Assembly: GCA_034190875.2 (NCBI GenBank)
Contig: CM067346.1
Coordinates: forward strand, 12,425,751 to 12,489,750
Direction: 5' to 3'
Origin: Urechis unicinctus
Taxonomy: Eukaryota > Annelida > Polychaeta > Xenopneusta > Urechidae
Length of the DNA: 64,000 nucleotides
Shown: positions 26,701-41,100 of the stretch, piece after piece
Layout of the letters: every line of letters starts with the position of its first letter
How positions within the stretch are numbered: the first letter of the stretch is position 1
Notes under the pieces: model-generated
Databases searched by the model: none
The model's input: the letters and a program-made list of their open reading frames with translations, nothing else
What the model was told of the DNA's origin: nothing
Made by a program: the position numbers and the translations under genes

Positions 26701-27663
26701 TTCTAATAACTCTTTATCCCAATTCCAATGACGACAGCTCTATAGCTAACGGGAACGTTGTGCAATATAGGAATCATTTGAACTCTGGATGATTTTATCT
26801 TGTATCTTGTCAAGCAGCTCATTTATCGTGTTTAAATGCTCAATAACCCGAATATACCGAATGAGCGATATGTTATTGTAGTGACTACGCAATGGATTTT
26901 ATAGTGTCGAGGTTTATAATTACACACAGCGTGTTAATTAAGCTGGCGTTCAGCCATTTCGCCAATACTATAAGATCTTAATGCCAAAAAGGATAAGAGA
27001 ATGCGTAGGCGGTCGCTTTTAAACAGATAGGAATACCTTTTGTTAAATGGGAAATGATTGCCGGCAAAGTTTAATGCGTCATTCAACGAAAGTCATTATT
27101 GCTGCAGTTGATTTTTTGTTCACAATTATCGACAGATGAAACTATGAGTCCAATGAACCAACCAAGTGCCGCGTTGGCTGCGGTAATTGGATAATTATAT
27201 GAGCAACTGCGCATGAGCGTAGAATCGTTCATTACTCAATTTAATTTAATTGCTCAGATGTGTTAAAGTAAAGATGTAGTATAACAGTGAGCGGTAATAC
27301 ATGCTTGCAATGATGACTTTCTACCACTGAGATGAAATATTGCATATCTCTGACACATGTACAGCAGCAACATAAACTGCAATGTGGCGTACAATATCAA
27401 GTCATTGATGATAAGACAGTATTGATGTTTACTTTATATACATAGTATACTTGAAAGCATTTTAATTGATTCACAGACTCCTATGATATATTGATCAATT
27501 TAATAACAATGATACTTTGGTAGGTAACCAGCCTTTCTGCTAGAAATTAACGTTTGGTATGAATGTTGCACACCAATTATCATGTCGAAGTATACAACGG
27601 GAAGACATTACGGGTATTTATTACTTGTCAGCCGTCAGGCTAGCAGGTTATTCCAGCCGGTTA
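17759..27663. repeat. Tandem duplication unit X2 (9.9 kb)
   Basis: Second copy of 7,123-17,758, colinear and about 3% diverged. It is shorter because it lacks the (GT)n tract, one copy of the 132-base local duplication, and about 178, 345 and 112 bases (now joints near 20,845, 23,429 and 25,093). It has about 55 extra bases near 25,822-25,876. Homopolymer runs are 16 G at 18,518-18,533 and 12 G at 24,876-24,887. Its right part, 26,267-27,663, is a further copy of the L repeat. No gene is supported. Confidence 0.93.
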
Positions 27664-30600
27664 TATGAATACCGCTTCCTTTCAAGGCGAGGGTAAATCC
27701 TTGATGTAAATCATACCCGGCACAAATGGGACAAAAAACAGGCAGATTGTTGCGTCCGTCGATATAACGGGAATAGTTGTTATAACGCCAGGCTGTAGCT
27801 GATCATAAACCGACTAATACTGGTTCGGCTATACAAGTTCATTGTATGTGTATTATGCTTTTTTTATACTGTAGCTTTACAAAAAAACAGCCATACGATG
27901 TTCGCTAAAAGCGGCAAACATTTACCATGTCGATTCTATCCTATTCACTTTGAACAATCACGTATACGCCGTTCGCAAAATGCAAGTGACCATATATCAT
28001 TGTATTCTGATTCACGTTGACGGGTTCATTGTTTTCCGTGACAATGCTTTGGCTAGCAAACGTTCAGTTTATTTATAGATATTCTTTGATGGTTGCCACA
28101 GTGACAAATGTTCCTTGTTTTATAAAAAAAAGGAACAGTACATTGACGAGTAAGTACGCCTAAATAAAACAATTCTCAGCAACATTCCCCCGAATGCAGA
28201 TAATATTTGAGGCTATTTTACATTATGCTACAAATGTATTCAAATGACTCTTTGGGCGACGCTGTCACCGGTTAGAGTCATTATCTTAGCTGAATCACAT
28301 CGCACGGAAGCCTTGCTGTGACATTTGTATGTTGCCACCATGAGATCAATTAATGTTAAACTAGGTTTTCGCCTGACTTATAAAGCTAACGTTATTTTAA
28401 AGTGGCGAATAATGGATTGTTATGAGTTTAAAGCACTTAAACATTGAGCACAGTCAAACAGGTGTTAGGACAAATGTTCAAGAACTTATTTTCATTTGCG
28501 GCAGTTTTTTGAGGACGCAATCATGTAGCCTCAGAAGCAATATAATTAGTTCTATTAAATCCATATACGGGATTTCCATCATTAAATACTCGACTATTCT
28601 GATCACTACATTGGTCCATACGAATTCCGGAATGTAACTTCATTATTCAAGTGGAATATTCGTCTGGTGATTGGTTTTGTGTCACCTGATGCACATGAAA
28701 TAAATAGCAGTTATAACGGGCAATTTAAAAGAAAAACAGCAGATGAAAGTCATACAATGATTATAATGACAATTGAACCGAGGCCTCTTTTTGACTATCC
28801 AGTAATACCAAACACCGCGAAGTTTGTCTGTATGATATGCATGATGAGTCCTCGATTGAATTCAAGCCAGGACATATGATGAGCACGCAATTCTTTGACA
28901 TTTTAGTTGTTTTTCACTTATGGCTACTTTATTCTTTACCAATAAATTGGATTTTTTCGTGAAGATGTAATGATAGTGTTTGTTGAATGAAAAAACGCCC
29001 AGTACAAAGTAGAAACAACAAGTCAGTGTGCATGAGTAAAACTTAATACTCAAAAAAGAAGTTGTATGTGCCAGATGGAAAGGATTGTTACTATTTGTGC
29101 AGAAGGCAAACACATATATTCAAATATGGATGCAGAGCATAAATCAGGAATCGTACTGTTTATTATCAATTGCGCATAGAATTAAAGGTAATAAGTCACA
29201 CCGGCTCCAACATAATGTATCCATAAGTTCATCAGAATGGATTGATTGATTATGATCATGTAATTGATGAAAAATACGCAGACAGCTTCACGTGGAGAGG
29301 TGCACATATGGTCTGAATATTTATCACTGACAGCATTTCAATCACGATTGAGTTTTCCGCATTTTACATACCAAATGAACTTAGTTTGTTTCTAAATAAA
29401 CGTAATGGCTTTTCATATTTGGTATAAATTGGTCATGAACAGCTTGTACAAACAATATGTCACGCAATTTATCAATTGAATACAGCAAAGACGAAGTAAT
29501 GGTAACATTTTATTATCCGAAACAATGAACATGTCTTTGTTAATGTCCAAGATACGGATCATTTGTCATTTAAAAGACGCCAGTAAAAGATCCAGGGGAA
29601 TCTTGGGTCAGACAGTGGAGATGCAAGTTTTCTGCTCGCCTCATATTGTGGTTTTAAAGCAGGTGGTGTATATATGTAGTAATATCATAGTGTAGGTCTT
29701 TTCAGGGTAATGATGAGTAGTCAGCTTCGAGTATGAACACCTACACGTATCGCATGATACTTATGATTCATAAGGTATCCCTGTAACATGCTGGTGTGGA
29801 ATAACTACAATTAACGAACAAATCTGATATCAACAACGCGTACTTAATGTGCCATTGTATTGATAGCAACTGGATCACACACAAAAATATTACGACAAGA
29901 AATATTTCATGGAAGTGTTGCTTGCAAAGTAACAAAGGTGCAGTGCCCGACTTGGGTCAATCCGGATAAATCTTATCGCCAAATACTATGACCACTATTA
30001 CGTTCACCAATGCGACCAAAATGTCGTCTACAGTCTGTTGAAGATTGATATAATGACCAACTAGGCCGCAGCCATCAGTTGTTACAACTAGGCTGCAGCC
30101 ATCCGTTGTTCCAACTAGGCTGCAGCCATCCGTTGTTCTTAATGGAAGGCAGAATCGCATAAGGATGAGTTATGTTTCGGCTTGCTACGTAGTAGGTCAC
30201 ATAGCATCAGGAGAATCACTCCACCCAGTGCGGCGATATGCTCTGCCATTCAACAAGCCAGCTTTGCAGCTGAATTAAGTATATTACGAAGCCGATGATC
30301 CCTGGTGATGCAGCTGCGGCTTTCTACTAGCGTTTTCAGGGTGATTCCACACTGTACATTATTGACGACTGTCGTACGGGTAGTGTACCTGTTGCCTAAT
30401 ATTATACTTCGAAAGTATATATCAGGAACAGCAAACAACAAGGGTCGTGATAGCAAGGATTTCAGAATTCGAAAACGTTCAGGTGGTGTGAGGTTATGTT
30501 GGAATATATTTTATTAGTATATGATCTGTGCAATGCAATACAAATATAAATACAACTACCAATACGAGTCGTCAATTGCTTAATGCGCAATAAAAATGTA

Positions 30601-30861
30601 ACTGTGCATTGTGTCGCATTTGTTTCTCACAATGTTGTGTAACTAAACACCACAGAACATTCCCGAATCAGTTCGCATCAGATGTATGATAATGATGCCA
30701 TATAAATCAGCATTAAATGGATGTTGATTGCCAGATTTTGACCATAGTGCCATTTTGCAATGAGTTGATTGTAATAAATGGGTCATTTCAAGGAGATTCA
30801 TGGGAGACAAATTCTACTTATTGCTTTGGCAGTTGACGCTGAATTATTTAGGTGGCATGCA
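27664..30861. repeat. Copy C: continuation of the older L repeat beyond X2
   Basis: It follows L1 from position 1,545 to about 7,600 in the same order but has lost about half the length. Clean joints occur at about 28,885 (2,900 joined to 3,468), 29,005 (3,588 to 3,780), 29,116 (3,890 to 3,978), 29,246 (4,100 to 4,943) and 30,055 (5,728 to the minisatellite). Divergence from L1 is about 7%. Homology ends at 30,861 exactly where a TA-rich tract begins. Confidence 0.85.
30057..30138. repeat. 27-bp minisatellite, contracted copy (3 units)
   Basis: It has the same unit as 6,184-6,550 (core caactaggc, cgcagccatc) but only about three copies, at the homologous place in copy C. On the minus strand it reads TTDGCSLVG-type repeats inside the 67-codon ORF 29,957-30,160. 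Confidence 0.92.
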
Positions 30862-30869
30862 GTATAGAC

Positions 30870-30916
<47 letters not shown>

Positions 30917-31088
30917 CATATATATGTATATATATACATACATTTATACATATATATATGTATAAATATATACATTTAGATAAAGTTAGGTATTTATAAA
31001 CATATATATCTATACATATTTATGGAAATTGTATTATATAAATATATTTATATATATATATATATATATAAATATATATATAAATATG
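30862..31088. repeat. TA-rich tract at the end of the tandem array
   Basis: An imperfect TATA tract is broken by AAAT, ACAT, GTAT and similar units, with a short unique stretch near 30,980-31,030. It starts at the last base of homology between copy C and L1 and is the first TA microsatellite of the window. Confidence 0.9.
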
Positions 31089-31741
31089 CAAGGAACGAAA
31101 ACGATATTGGGTGATTAAGTTCCATTTAGCAAGGTGTAGCAGTTCACACATGGCTGCATCTTAACGAACTTCCCAGGATTTATTTCTCCTATAACGTTAC
31201 CCTACGGCACAACTTATCATCGATATGAAAAACCATTAGGGCCACACGTCAATGCTGTTGGCCGATATAATGCGCCAAGAAATAACATATTGACATCGTC
31301 TCGCTATGATCAACCCCTAGGCATGTAAGCACGATTCTATCTTACTCACGAATAGAAACAATTGTCACGCAAACGCAGTAATACTGTCTGCTGTTTGGAC
31401 AGCTGCGTATAAACACCTCTTCGGAGAGTGCTTTTTAGGCATTTTGACTTGATTAATTGCAATAAAGGTTTCTTGTGGTTGGGTATTTTTAGTTGTCGTT
31501 CACTTATGGTTGCTGTTTTTGTGACCTAGTTATTCATCGATGGATGTATATATATGGGTAATCTTGTTGATGAATTAGCTATGTGAAAAGTTCACGTAGC
31601 TTATTAGGGCATGCAATATGCGACAGAAGCAAACTAAGAAGTATGGTATACACAACATGATAGGTAGCACAGCATTTGATACATACATATACAAATCCTG
31701 CGATGCGTTATGTTAACCTCCTAACAATACAGCTTATCTTA

Positions 31742-31745
<4 letters not shown>
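31089..31745. other. Non-coding interval with a diverged L fragment
   Basis: No ORF of note. About 31,440-31,560 (tttttagttgtcgttcac, then ttatggttgctgttttt) is a diverged copy of 3,420-3,560, also found at 28,890-28,990 and 55,975-56,100. The rest shows nothing recognisable. Confidence 0.55.
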
Positions 31746-32373
<628 letters not shown>

Positions 32374-32519
32374 GTAACTCCAATGTGCCCTAGGGAACGG
32401 TGTACTGGTTTATGGCTCAGCACATTATTACGGGCGTCAACATTTATATATAGCCTTTTTTATCCTTCGTTGGCCACGATATAACGGTTGCTTTGAGATG
32501 TAATTACTTTTGATAACGA

Positions 32520-32640
32520 ATAGCAGTAAAGTAAGAATATATTTTACCTTATGGGAAGTAACCGTATTCCGAGTTAAAAATATCCGTTAAATAACACACT
32601 GTAAGTTGCACTCACTTTTATATTGAACTCCGGATGACAC
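32520..32640. repeat. Diverged fragment of the L repeat
   Basis: Words gtaagaatatattttacc, cttatgggaagtaac, 'attccgagttaa' and 'attgaactccggatgac' parallel 290-530 (agataagaatattttg, ttatgggaatgac, aacccgagt, atttgaactctagacg) in the same order. Alignment is patchy, so the edges are approximate. Confidence 0.5.
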
Positions 32641-33099
32641 AGAGACACAGCTTTTCTATTTGGGTTGAAAATATTCTTCGTATTTACTTTAAACGCAAAC
32701 CCAATATGTGTTTCAAGGAAGATGATTTTTTTATTTTAACCTTACTGTATAATGTACACTATAAACACATTTTGATTACGAGTTGAATACTACATGTGGA
32801 TCAAACTGTATTATTGCCCAAAATATCCATCTCCACAGGGTAGTTGCTGGCCAGCGTCGTTAATCGTTGTGCATTTTGCACCCCAATAAATAACTGAACC
32901 GACCATAAAATGAATCAATATTAGACGTAGAGGCACCTCAATAAGCCTGGTATGTTTTATATTAGAGCATTGATTCGGCCAAAAACCGTCGACGTAAAGT
33001 TAATTTTGAAATACCGTTGTTGCTTGGTTACGTATATGCCATGCTTACTAGAACGATATTTACTAACGAAGTGAATGTTTTTAGTGTGGAATGATTCTG

Positions 33100-35600
33100 T
33101 GGAACTGTTCTGAGGACGCACTTAGTTAATTAAATAGTTAAACTCAATAGCTAGGCATGCGCTAATGTAAGATCTCCGCAGCAAAAGCACCCTAAATCTC
33201 CTTAACAGGACCTTTTCAATGCAAGCCTCTTACGATTTATTCAGAATGCTGGCATTATGTTATTAACTAAAGTCATATTCTATGATCTCTTCAGCAAAAA
33301 CACTCGTATTCTATTATTAATGAAAATACAAGAACGTTTCTCCGATTTATATCATGTTGATGCATGAAAACAATTATTCTTTTATGGTCGCCCACCATAA
33401 TTCTTGTCACGATTATGCAAGATATATATACACTTATACGCCGCGTTATTTTAGCCTACGAAATACGGCGTTTCGGTAAGTACATGTGAAGAAAAAGTAT
33501 GCTGAGTTAACTAATACGATGGGAGTTCCCACTAAGGAAATGTTCATAAATGTACGCTCGTAATTTAAGGAATGCAATCTATCCTCAGGCAAGAATTTTG
33601 TAACAAGTCGGTCAAGAAATCAGCAGTTTTAGTAGGAAATACAAAACGATTTAACATCAGTTGAAAAAAGTGGTACGCAACGGCAACAGATGGTCTGGGA
33701 TACCTCTCCGACCGTAATGTACCATGCTAATGGTTGATGCACTACTGTGGTAGCCGTGTGCTTTGTTCGACTGTTATAAATAGCTGAGTGAATCCAATGG
33801 GCCGAGGTCACAAATTGTTCTGCTCAGAGTGCATTAACCTACCTTTCAGTGCAAAAGCCTATTCTAACTGATTTCTTTGTAGGTTGGCAACGACATAGTA
33901 TGATATTAGTGACTTTGGAATGGCTATTAAATGGAGCATATTTCACCTGCTCGTTTCAAACCACCGAAGCCATCTGACGTTGCTTTGTTGGTGGACAGTT
34001 CTGAGCAATGAGGTTTTTACTGATGCAAGAACGTTAGAATACCATTTCGATGCATGCAAAATCAGGGGAAAACTAATACTTTTAGGGTGGCTAAATATAA
34101 GCTTCGTCTTGATTATACAAGATAAATAAAAACCTGTACGACGAAAAAATAAAGCAGACAAAATATGGTAAATTCATGCAAACCTTCTTTCATAAGTATG
34201 CGTGACCATTTGAACGCATGCATACTGTCAATGTTTCCGCATAACATCGACTAGATATAAGGTTGACTCAACAGCATATGACGAGACCTGAGGGTATCTC
34301 TAACTAAAAGATGCTTTCACGTGTGATTATAGAATGCAACGGGCCCTGCGTTCCCATTAAGTCATATTCTCGCACGTACTTGATATAGTGATACAAGGGA
34401 TAGCATACATATTATTCATATTACCGGCTCCAGACCATCGATTATCGACGTGTTAGCAGGTCTGAGCATAAGACTAATTGCAGCAGATATTCCATTCCTT
34501 ACGAGTATATGGTAGGATAAATTTGTCCTAAAAAATTTAATATGTCTCCATTATAAGGTTAGGAATAACATGAAGGGTCACACGGTTAATACCGATACGA
34601 CTCAATTATTTCTTATCCGGCGTCACAGAGGAGCCAGATGCGAGCTACATTGATTTATGCACAAAATAGCTCAGGAATGAAAGACATATCCGAACCGCAG
34701 GTCGGTATGCGTAGGTATTATAAGACGAAAAATTGCCTACCATAAATAACTGCACATATCTTTCCATTCAAACAGATAGAAGCCATTTGGGCATAATAAT
34801 TTTACTGAATCGGTATCGGTGTTACTGTGCTGGGACTTAAAAGCTGTTTTCTAGCACATTTTATAGCTCTTATTATTGAACCAAGGGTGTAATATTCTGC
34901 TTTAGCTATATTAATTGAGTACGACTTTAAGGATAGTTCTACACATATGGCGCATGTTAATGATACGCAACAAGAATTCTAAAGATTTACATATGTTGTC
35001 AGGAAGCACATCCTTAGGGATGCAAACTCCGATACAGTCGTCATGTGCAATGAGCATGTTGGGGTAAATCGTGATCATAATAAATTTGATGTCCATAATT
35101 ACATTTTCTGTTTGCCGTGTTTAGAAACAGTCCACATTAGCATGAGAACTGCCAATCCATGCTACTTATATTGGCCACATATGACTAATACGCGTGATTG
35201 TTCAATATTAGACTCATCCAGGGGGTTAGCAGGGCTATGCTAGCTTCTTGCTAATCCCTTTTGGCGTCTTGCGTTAATTAATATTGCTTACTGTAATTAC
35301 TTCACATTTGAATATTGCGGATCATAAACTAAGAAAACGTCATGAGGAAAATATAACATCAATCTATAAGGTGCGCACCAAATAAGAGAAACAAAGTATC
35401 AGTTCCATATTCACATTCATACAATACAGCCTCTTCATTTCTAGATCTGCTCTACAAACGGTCCAGTCAGCATGCATACCAACAGCCACTTATGATACAT
35501 CGCTACATAAAACACAATGATGCAATACACTTAATCAAAATTATCTTGCGGTGAACACAATGACACGTATCATAATCAAAATGCGCTAGGCAGCTTTAAT
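33100..35600. other. Gene-free interval
   Basis: Only short ORFs of 60-85 codons overlap each other on opposite strands here (for example 33,920-34,129 and 33,943-34,161). A short match at about 33,365-33,420 (cccaccataatt, gattatgcaaga) to 9,690-9,740 suggests another eroded piece of the repeat unit. Nothing else is recognised. Confidence 0.6.
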
Positions 35601-35629
35601 AACACCTTGCGATATGCAGCATAAAAACA

Positions 35630-36090
35630 ACAAAGTTGGTCTTTAGAAGACGTGTGGTTAAATGTATCAACGAAAATGTAGTCCAATAAATTGGACTGGA
35701 ACTTGCTAATGGTGACAGTGCATGGTTTGATGTTGATTCTAAATGTGACCCGCGGGACAGTTTGTGGTGGTCGTTTGTCTGCCTCATTGTAAGAAACCAT
35801 CCGGGTGGAAAGCATGATGCCAGGATTCAATGTCTCAATCCGGCAATAGACATATTTTATCGCATCATTCAGGGTTTAAAGAGTCGAACGCGATCTCCGT
35901 GACAGCATCATGTAGTAAACGTGATCGATAGTGAATCAGGACGAAATGCAAGGTGCATCAGATAAACAGAAAACATTTATCAATAGCTGTATCCAATTGC
36001 AATTCAGTGAATTGTACATTAAATGCATTTTTTAGCCTTGGCAATCCAGTATTCCGGTGGATATAAGAAAGACATTCAACTCTCGCCTCA
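35630..36090. repeat. Diverged repeat block P, third copy
   Basis: It aligns with 58,490-58,920: 'gacgtgtg', 'gtccaataaa(t/c)ttg', 'ggtgacagtgcatg', 'aaatgtgaccc', 'ggtcgtttgtctgcc', 'acatattttatc(g/a)catcattc', 'tgtccaattgcaattc'-type words in order. Its first half also matches 10,985-11,165. The 84-codon minus ORF 35,576-35,830 is not maintained in the other copies. Confidence 0.8.
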
Positions 36091-36399
36091 TGAACTTTTC
36101 CTGTCAAATAAAGTGTGGTATAGCAGGTAAAACACTGTAGGCTAGCGCAAAGATTGCGTACAATTTCAATCAGGTCGAGCACTTACGAGATAAATTCCAT
36201 TAGATAAATTTACTCGCATCGTGCCTCTACGGTAAATGAATAAAAGTCGGGCTGATCAATAACATAAATACGCTGCACCGTTCATTAGCGACCAATGCTC
36301 CTTCACAGCCTCACATCAATTACACGCCAACTTGTGCGATACATTCTTTCTTCTAAAAGGCCTAAGAACGTCCCATATATATAATCAACTGATCAACGA

Positions 36400-37110
36400 A
36401 TAACGCCCATCTATTTTTGACGTACTTCGCAATTAGATTGATAAACCCGCAAACAATCTGGGCAGAGGAAGAGACAACGCTGGCGATCAATGTTCTTTGC
36501 AACGAAGGTGATATTTTGTCAACAGCTGGATATATTTACTGGCATCACCATACGCTGACTGCCTCTGAGTGAAATTATCTGGTCGCGAATGAGTGAGTGT
36601 GCTGGTTTGTGCGGTGCACTCTGGGGATAACGCCTATAACGTCGACAGGAATAACGGTTGTAGTGATAAGATAACTGGCTGGCGCAATGATGCATTGCCA
36701 TACATGAGACTGAGTGCTGTTGAGCACAGTAGGTTGCTGCAACCAATATCTGCATTGACGTCACAAGATGCGGTAAAATACAAGCAAGGATGGCTTCACA
36801 AAGCTTTGAACTGGTCCACTACGGCTTTAACGTTACCCATGGTTTAGCACCAACAAACATATACTTGAGGCAGGCAAAGCACTGAATGACAACAAAGCTG
36901 ATGTTATTTGCGAATTATTTTGCTCACAGTGTGTGCGGTTGATCATATCGTATAAATTCATTATGTTTAACTTTTTCAAACCCCAAAGCGTCATGAAACA
37001 TATAAATAACCACTGAAGCATGAAGTTAATGCGTCGCACAATGTCTCTACAAGAAGCACACCAGGAATTACAGTATGTTAGCGGAATGTTTGTTGTTGTT
37101 TTCGCAACAC
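36400..37110. repeat. Diverged repeat block R, first copy
   Basis: It is colinear with 49,640-50,330 and 60,200-60,700. Markers are 'tttactggcatcNcc', 'cgaatg.gtgaNNNtgctggtt', 'ggaat(a/g)acgg', 'gagNcacagtaggttgctgcaa', then 'cagtgtgtgcg' about 200 bases later. Part of the block occurs inverted at 46,275-46,545. ORFs of 81-121 codons here are not shared by the other copies. Confidence 0.8.
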
Positions 37111-37379
37111 AGTGTATCGGCATCTTGTAATGAATGCATTGTTGGCATAACGTTACATGTGGAGAGCATATTGTGCCAAATGTCCCCACATGGGTCAACG
37201 CTATGTGTTTCTGTGTATGATGCTGGCTGTCATTTCGTTGAATATTTCAAAGCCAGCAGCAAGTTACCTTTACCTGACTGCTAAACCTTATGAATGAACT
37301 ACTCAGCTAGTAATATTCTGAGATAAGTCTCCATATGAACCAACAGATAGGTTGTCTAATTATCCTACGCTTATATCTG

Positions 37380-38100
37380 TTCAATTGAGATGACTGATTT
37401 TAGACCCCGTATTTGGTCGCATTAATAAATGTATGCCATATTGCGATTGTTGTAATATAGGTATCAAGGATAATACATGTCTTTTGATGTCAGTTACAAT
37501 TTGCTTGCAGCATGCAGGCATGCCAGCTGACAACCTTTGGTCATTATGATGACAGCGAACATTTGTCATTCTACCTATTGCAAACACAGTTTGTTCTCAG
37601 TTTTAGAAAGGAAAGCTTGTTGATGTCCTCTTCATCAAACAAAGCGCACATGATATAACTATCGTATTCATACTACCTGTCAAGTAAAGTAGTTTGCCAT
37701 TACCTTCCCCGAAGTGCTCATTTTAGAAACTTACGGGTTGTTTTGGGTCAAATAAGCCATATTGATTTAATCGGTCGTTGGACTGAAATGTGTGACCAAT
37801 CAAATGTTCACACAATGCAAAATGGTTGAATAATCAATATGTCTGTTATATCACATTATGTCGATACTTGATCTTTTGGCTTTAACTGAGAATAATCATG
37901 CCAGCATAACTTTGATCATCGCATTTGGAGGCGCCTAAACTGGCTGTTGTTAAATCTCAAGCGACGCCAGGTGGCAGAAAGCGGTCGATAGTGTACTGGA
38001 ATAACTTGCTTATGCTTATAAGCTTCAATAACTGGTCGGACGTTTTTATTGTGCCGCTGTCCTTAATCAACCGGGGGAAAAACAAAACTGTTAGATCAAG
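37380..38100. repeat. Diverged repeat block S
   Basis: 37,380-37,800 aligns with 52,385-52,800 and 54,275-54,690. Markers are 'aatgtatgcc', 'ttgatgtcagttac/ttggtgtcagttat', 'gcacatgatataacta', 'tcaagtaa', 'ttaccttcc', 'gggtcaaataa'. 37,965-38,100 aligns with 61,300-61,430 ('ggcagaaag', 'ggtcggacg/cgtcggacg', 'aatcaaccNg'). No gene is supported. Confidence 0.75.
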
Positions 38101-41100
38101 ATAAATGTTATTAACGTAATAAACGAATCCATCGTTGCGAACCTCTAATTGCTAACGGACGAATCATGTTGCATATTAAAATTAGATGCAACCACCGTAT
38201 GCCCTTTATATTCCAGCCATAATGAAAACAATGACCCGCCCATGATTTGAGTGGATGAAATAAACACGCAGCTCTTGCATCTAGGCTCCATTAATTTAAG
38301 CGAGCCGATAGCTTTCATTCTCTCTCGTAGAGTGCTGAGGCAGATAAAGTTGTAAACGGCAGAGGCCAGTTGTAGCTGGGGCTAGAGAGATCTACCTTAT
38401 GGAAATATACTGTGTAAAACACGTAGCTGAATGGAACTATGTCTGAAACGTGATTTTTTAGAGAATCTTAATTAGCCACACCGGTAAACTCTTCGTAATG
38501 CTTTGACCCTTTCAAACTCGGTGAGAGAAATATTGTTGGAGCGTATAGTTGAATCGCGGGAGGCAGTGTAAATCGTCATTTCACTCCACCTGCTGAGACG
38601 TTTGAACGAGATTTATGCTACAGGGATACTTGATTGAAGTGGTTTTTTTACGGACAGGGGCTTACAGTATCTAATCATTGGGATAATTATCTTAGCGCTG
38701 CACTATGAGTTTAGTACAAGCACGCCCTTATTCGAATTGTAGAATGAACAATGCCATTGACACATCGACCTTTTCGTGGCGACCACTCCTATGCAGTCTG
38801 ATCAAATGAGTCCAAGCAAACTGACAAAGAAAGATGAAGCTGCGCATGTTATCCTTTTGACGTTTATCGTGTCAATGTACTTTATCAGTACCGGGGAGAC
38901 AGGAGAATTATTAAAATACGCTAGCAAGAGCCTGTTGTCTATACTAAACGTATAAATGTACTTTTCCCCATTGCCTATTTCTGGAGAGGGCCGTTTTTAA
39001 TTATTTTAATGATGTTGCACTTGGGTGCAGGAATGCACCTTTTGTCTTGGATGTGCACTATATTTGCGGATTGCAAACATCATTCCTTAAAACGACACGA
39101 TAGGCGATTGTTAATGATCAAAGGATCACACACAACAGGGAATATCTAAGAAATGTTTTGAGACATCAGGCTAGCAATAAATTTAAGGCCGTTCTATAAA
39201 TACGCAATTATATACTTGATCCAATCGATATCCGGCCGTGTACCCAATAAGGCTGCAAACATGTTTCCGTAAATACGTTGCGATATTGAACTTTTTAGCG
39301 AAGCTTACCTAATCCCCTCATAGACGTACTGACAACCCCTGATCGATTTTACACTGCGTACAAAAAATGCAACAACATTAGATTAGTTCGACATGGAAAC
39401 CATTTAGCAACGCATGTTAGTGTTGTGCAGAACAGGTGTTCAGCAGGGAGACATAAATTCATTGTCAGGATAGCCTACTTTCACGTTTTACTCTTTTGCG
39501 ATGAGGCTGGGTTCTCATGCTTGCAATAAAAGGCGGCTGCTGAAAATGAATATGAAAATTAAAGCGCTTAAAAGATGAGCGCTGAGGGACCAATAAGAGC
39601 AACTGTTGAATGGTTTATGATCTGTGGGGGTAACGTGAATACTTATTGATAAACTCTTTAGGCTTTGCTAGCGGTTTCTAATATACATTAGAACTAAATC
39701 ATGATTATTAATTATGGTGTTTACACGACTGAAGCTTATACAACATTATTAACGCATCCACCGAAGGAAGTGATGTGAAATGCCAATTGATGCATCGATT
39801 GAGTTCCAGGAATTTAAACAAGGACACACGCTAAGCATCAGGGTTGCAGTTAGTACCTCAACGCAGTCAACCGCTTTCTTTATCGTCGATAACGAAAGTC
39901 GGTGAATGATTGACCGATCTTGCATTATGGGCTCTTGATTATTTGCTGGATCTTGCACAATATATACGTAGAGGATAAATAGAACGAAATACCTGGATCA
40001 CACAATCACACATAAAAGTGAGAATATTCCCCAACTAAGGCACCTGGACCATAGTATAGGCTAAGATGCATTGCAGTATCTCAAGACCGAACACAGCCTG
40101 CTTTATGCTCGTTCAATATATATTTTATGAATATCCTGCAAATAAGTTTACAAACAGGATTTGAAAGTATTGCCCAATGATGTATTTAATAAAAACCTGG
40201 CTGGAGAGATTGCTTGCGATTGGGATTTATGCATGGTAACTTGACGCTTCAATGGGGAAACTAACGTAAGCTCTATGTGTAGTGCTCTGCAAAACGGAAA
40301 GAAATACTCCCCACCATATTGTACAAGATAAGGTATGTTATCGATGGGTGCGTCTAGTGTGCAAGTATAGGGAAATAAACTAGCATACAACAGCGTAAGT
40401 AACATTATACAATATGTCGCATAAAGCATAACACATCATACAGTAGGCAATTTGCATACAACCACTTGATACGCACAATGTGCAAAGTGATGAAAAATAA
40501 ACCGCATGCACCGGGTCGGGCAATTGCATATCCGCGCCAATTCATTAGTCATGCAGGCTATAAAAAGTCAAATAACACACTACATATTAAAAACTATGCG
40601 GCATGCGCCATTTACAAATTTATTTATTACGCACCGCAACACCACCCCAATGTACTTTGAGAATTACTTGCGGCGAGAAGTCGGTACTTGAGCACAACTA
40701 GAACACACCCTATGCAACTGATTTGATTTTGTACGCTTAACACAAATGTGCAACGAGGTAATAGAGAAAGCCACAGGACCAAACATCATTATGTACCCCT
40801 TCAAGAGGTTTTGTGGCGATTCTTGGATTGCTTTATGTAGTAAAGGTTTTTACTTGATATATTGTTTACAAATTTGCGATGCAAAATAGACATGTACTGA
40901 CATTATGTTAAAAAACAGGGACTTCGTGAGCACTGTGACTTTATAAAGGAGGTTCGTGGACAGGTCATGCCATATACGTCACACCAGCTCTGCCACGAGT
41001 CGTCATAGAATCCGAAGTTTACTATGTTGTTCGCTGTCTAGCAAAGCCAAATGCACAGCGTAGGCGTTCCCCATTTCAAATCGAGAAGTATTATTCTTCC

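Noticed and set aside
35576-35830. 84-codon minus-strand ORF in block P
   Set aside because: The frame is not open in the copies at 10,985 or 58,490, so the block is conserved by descent and not by coding.
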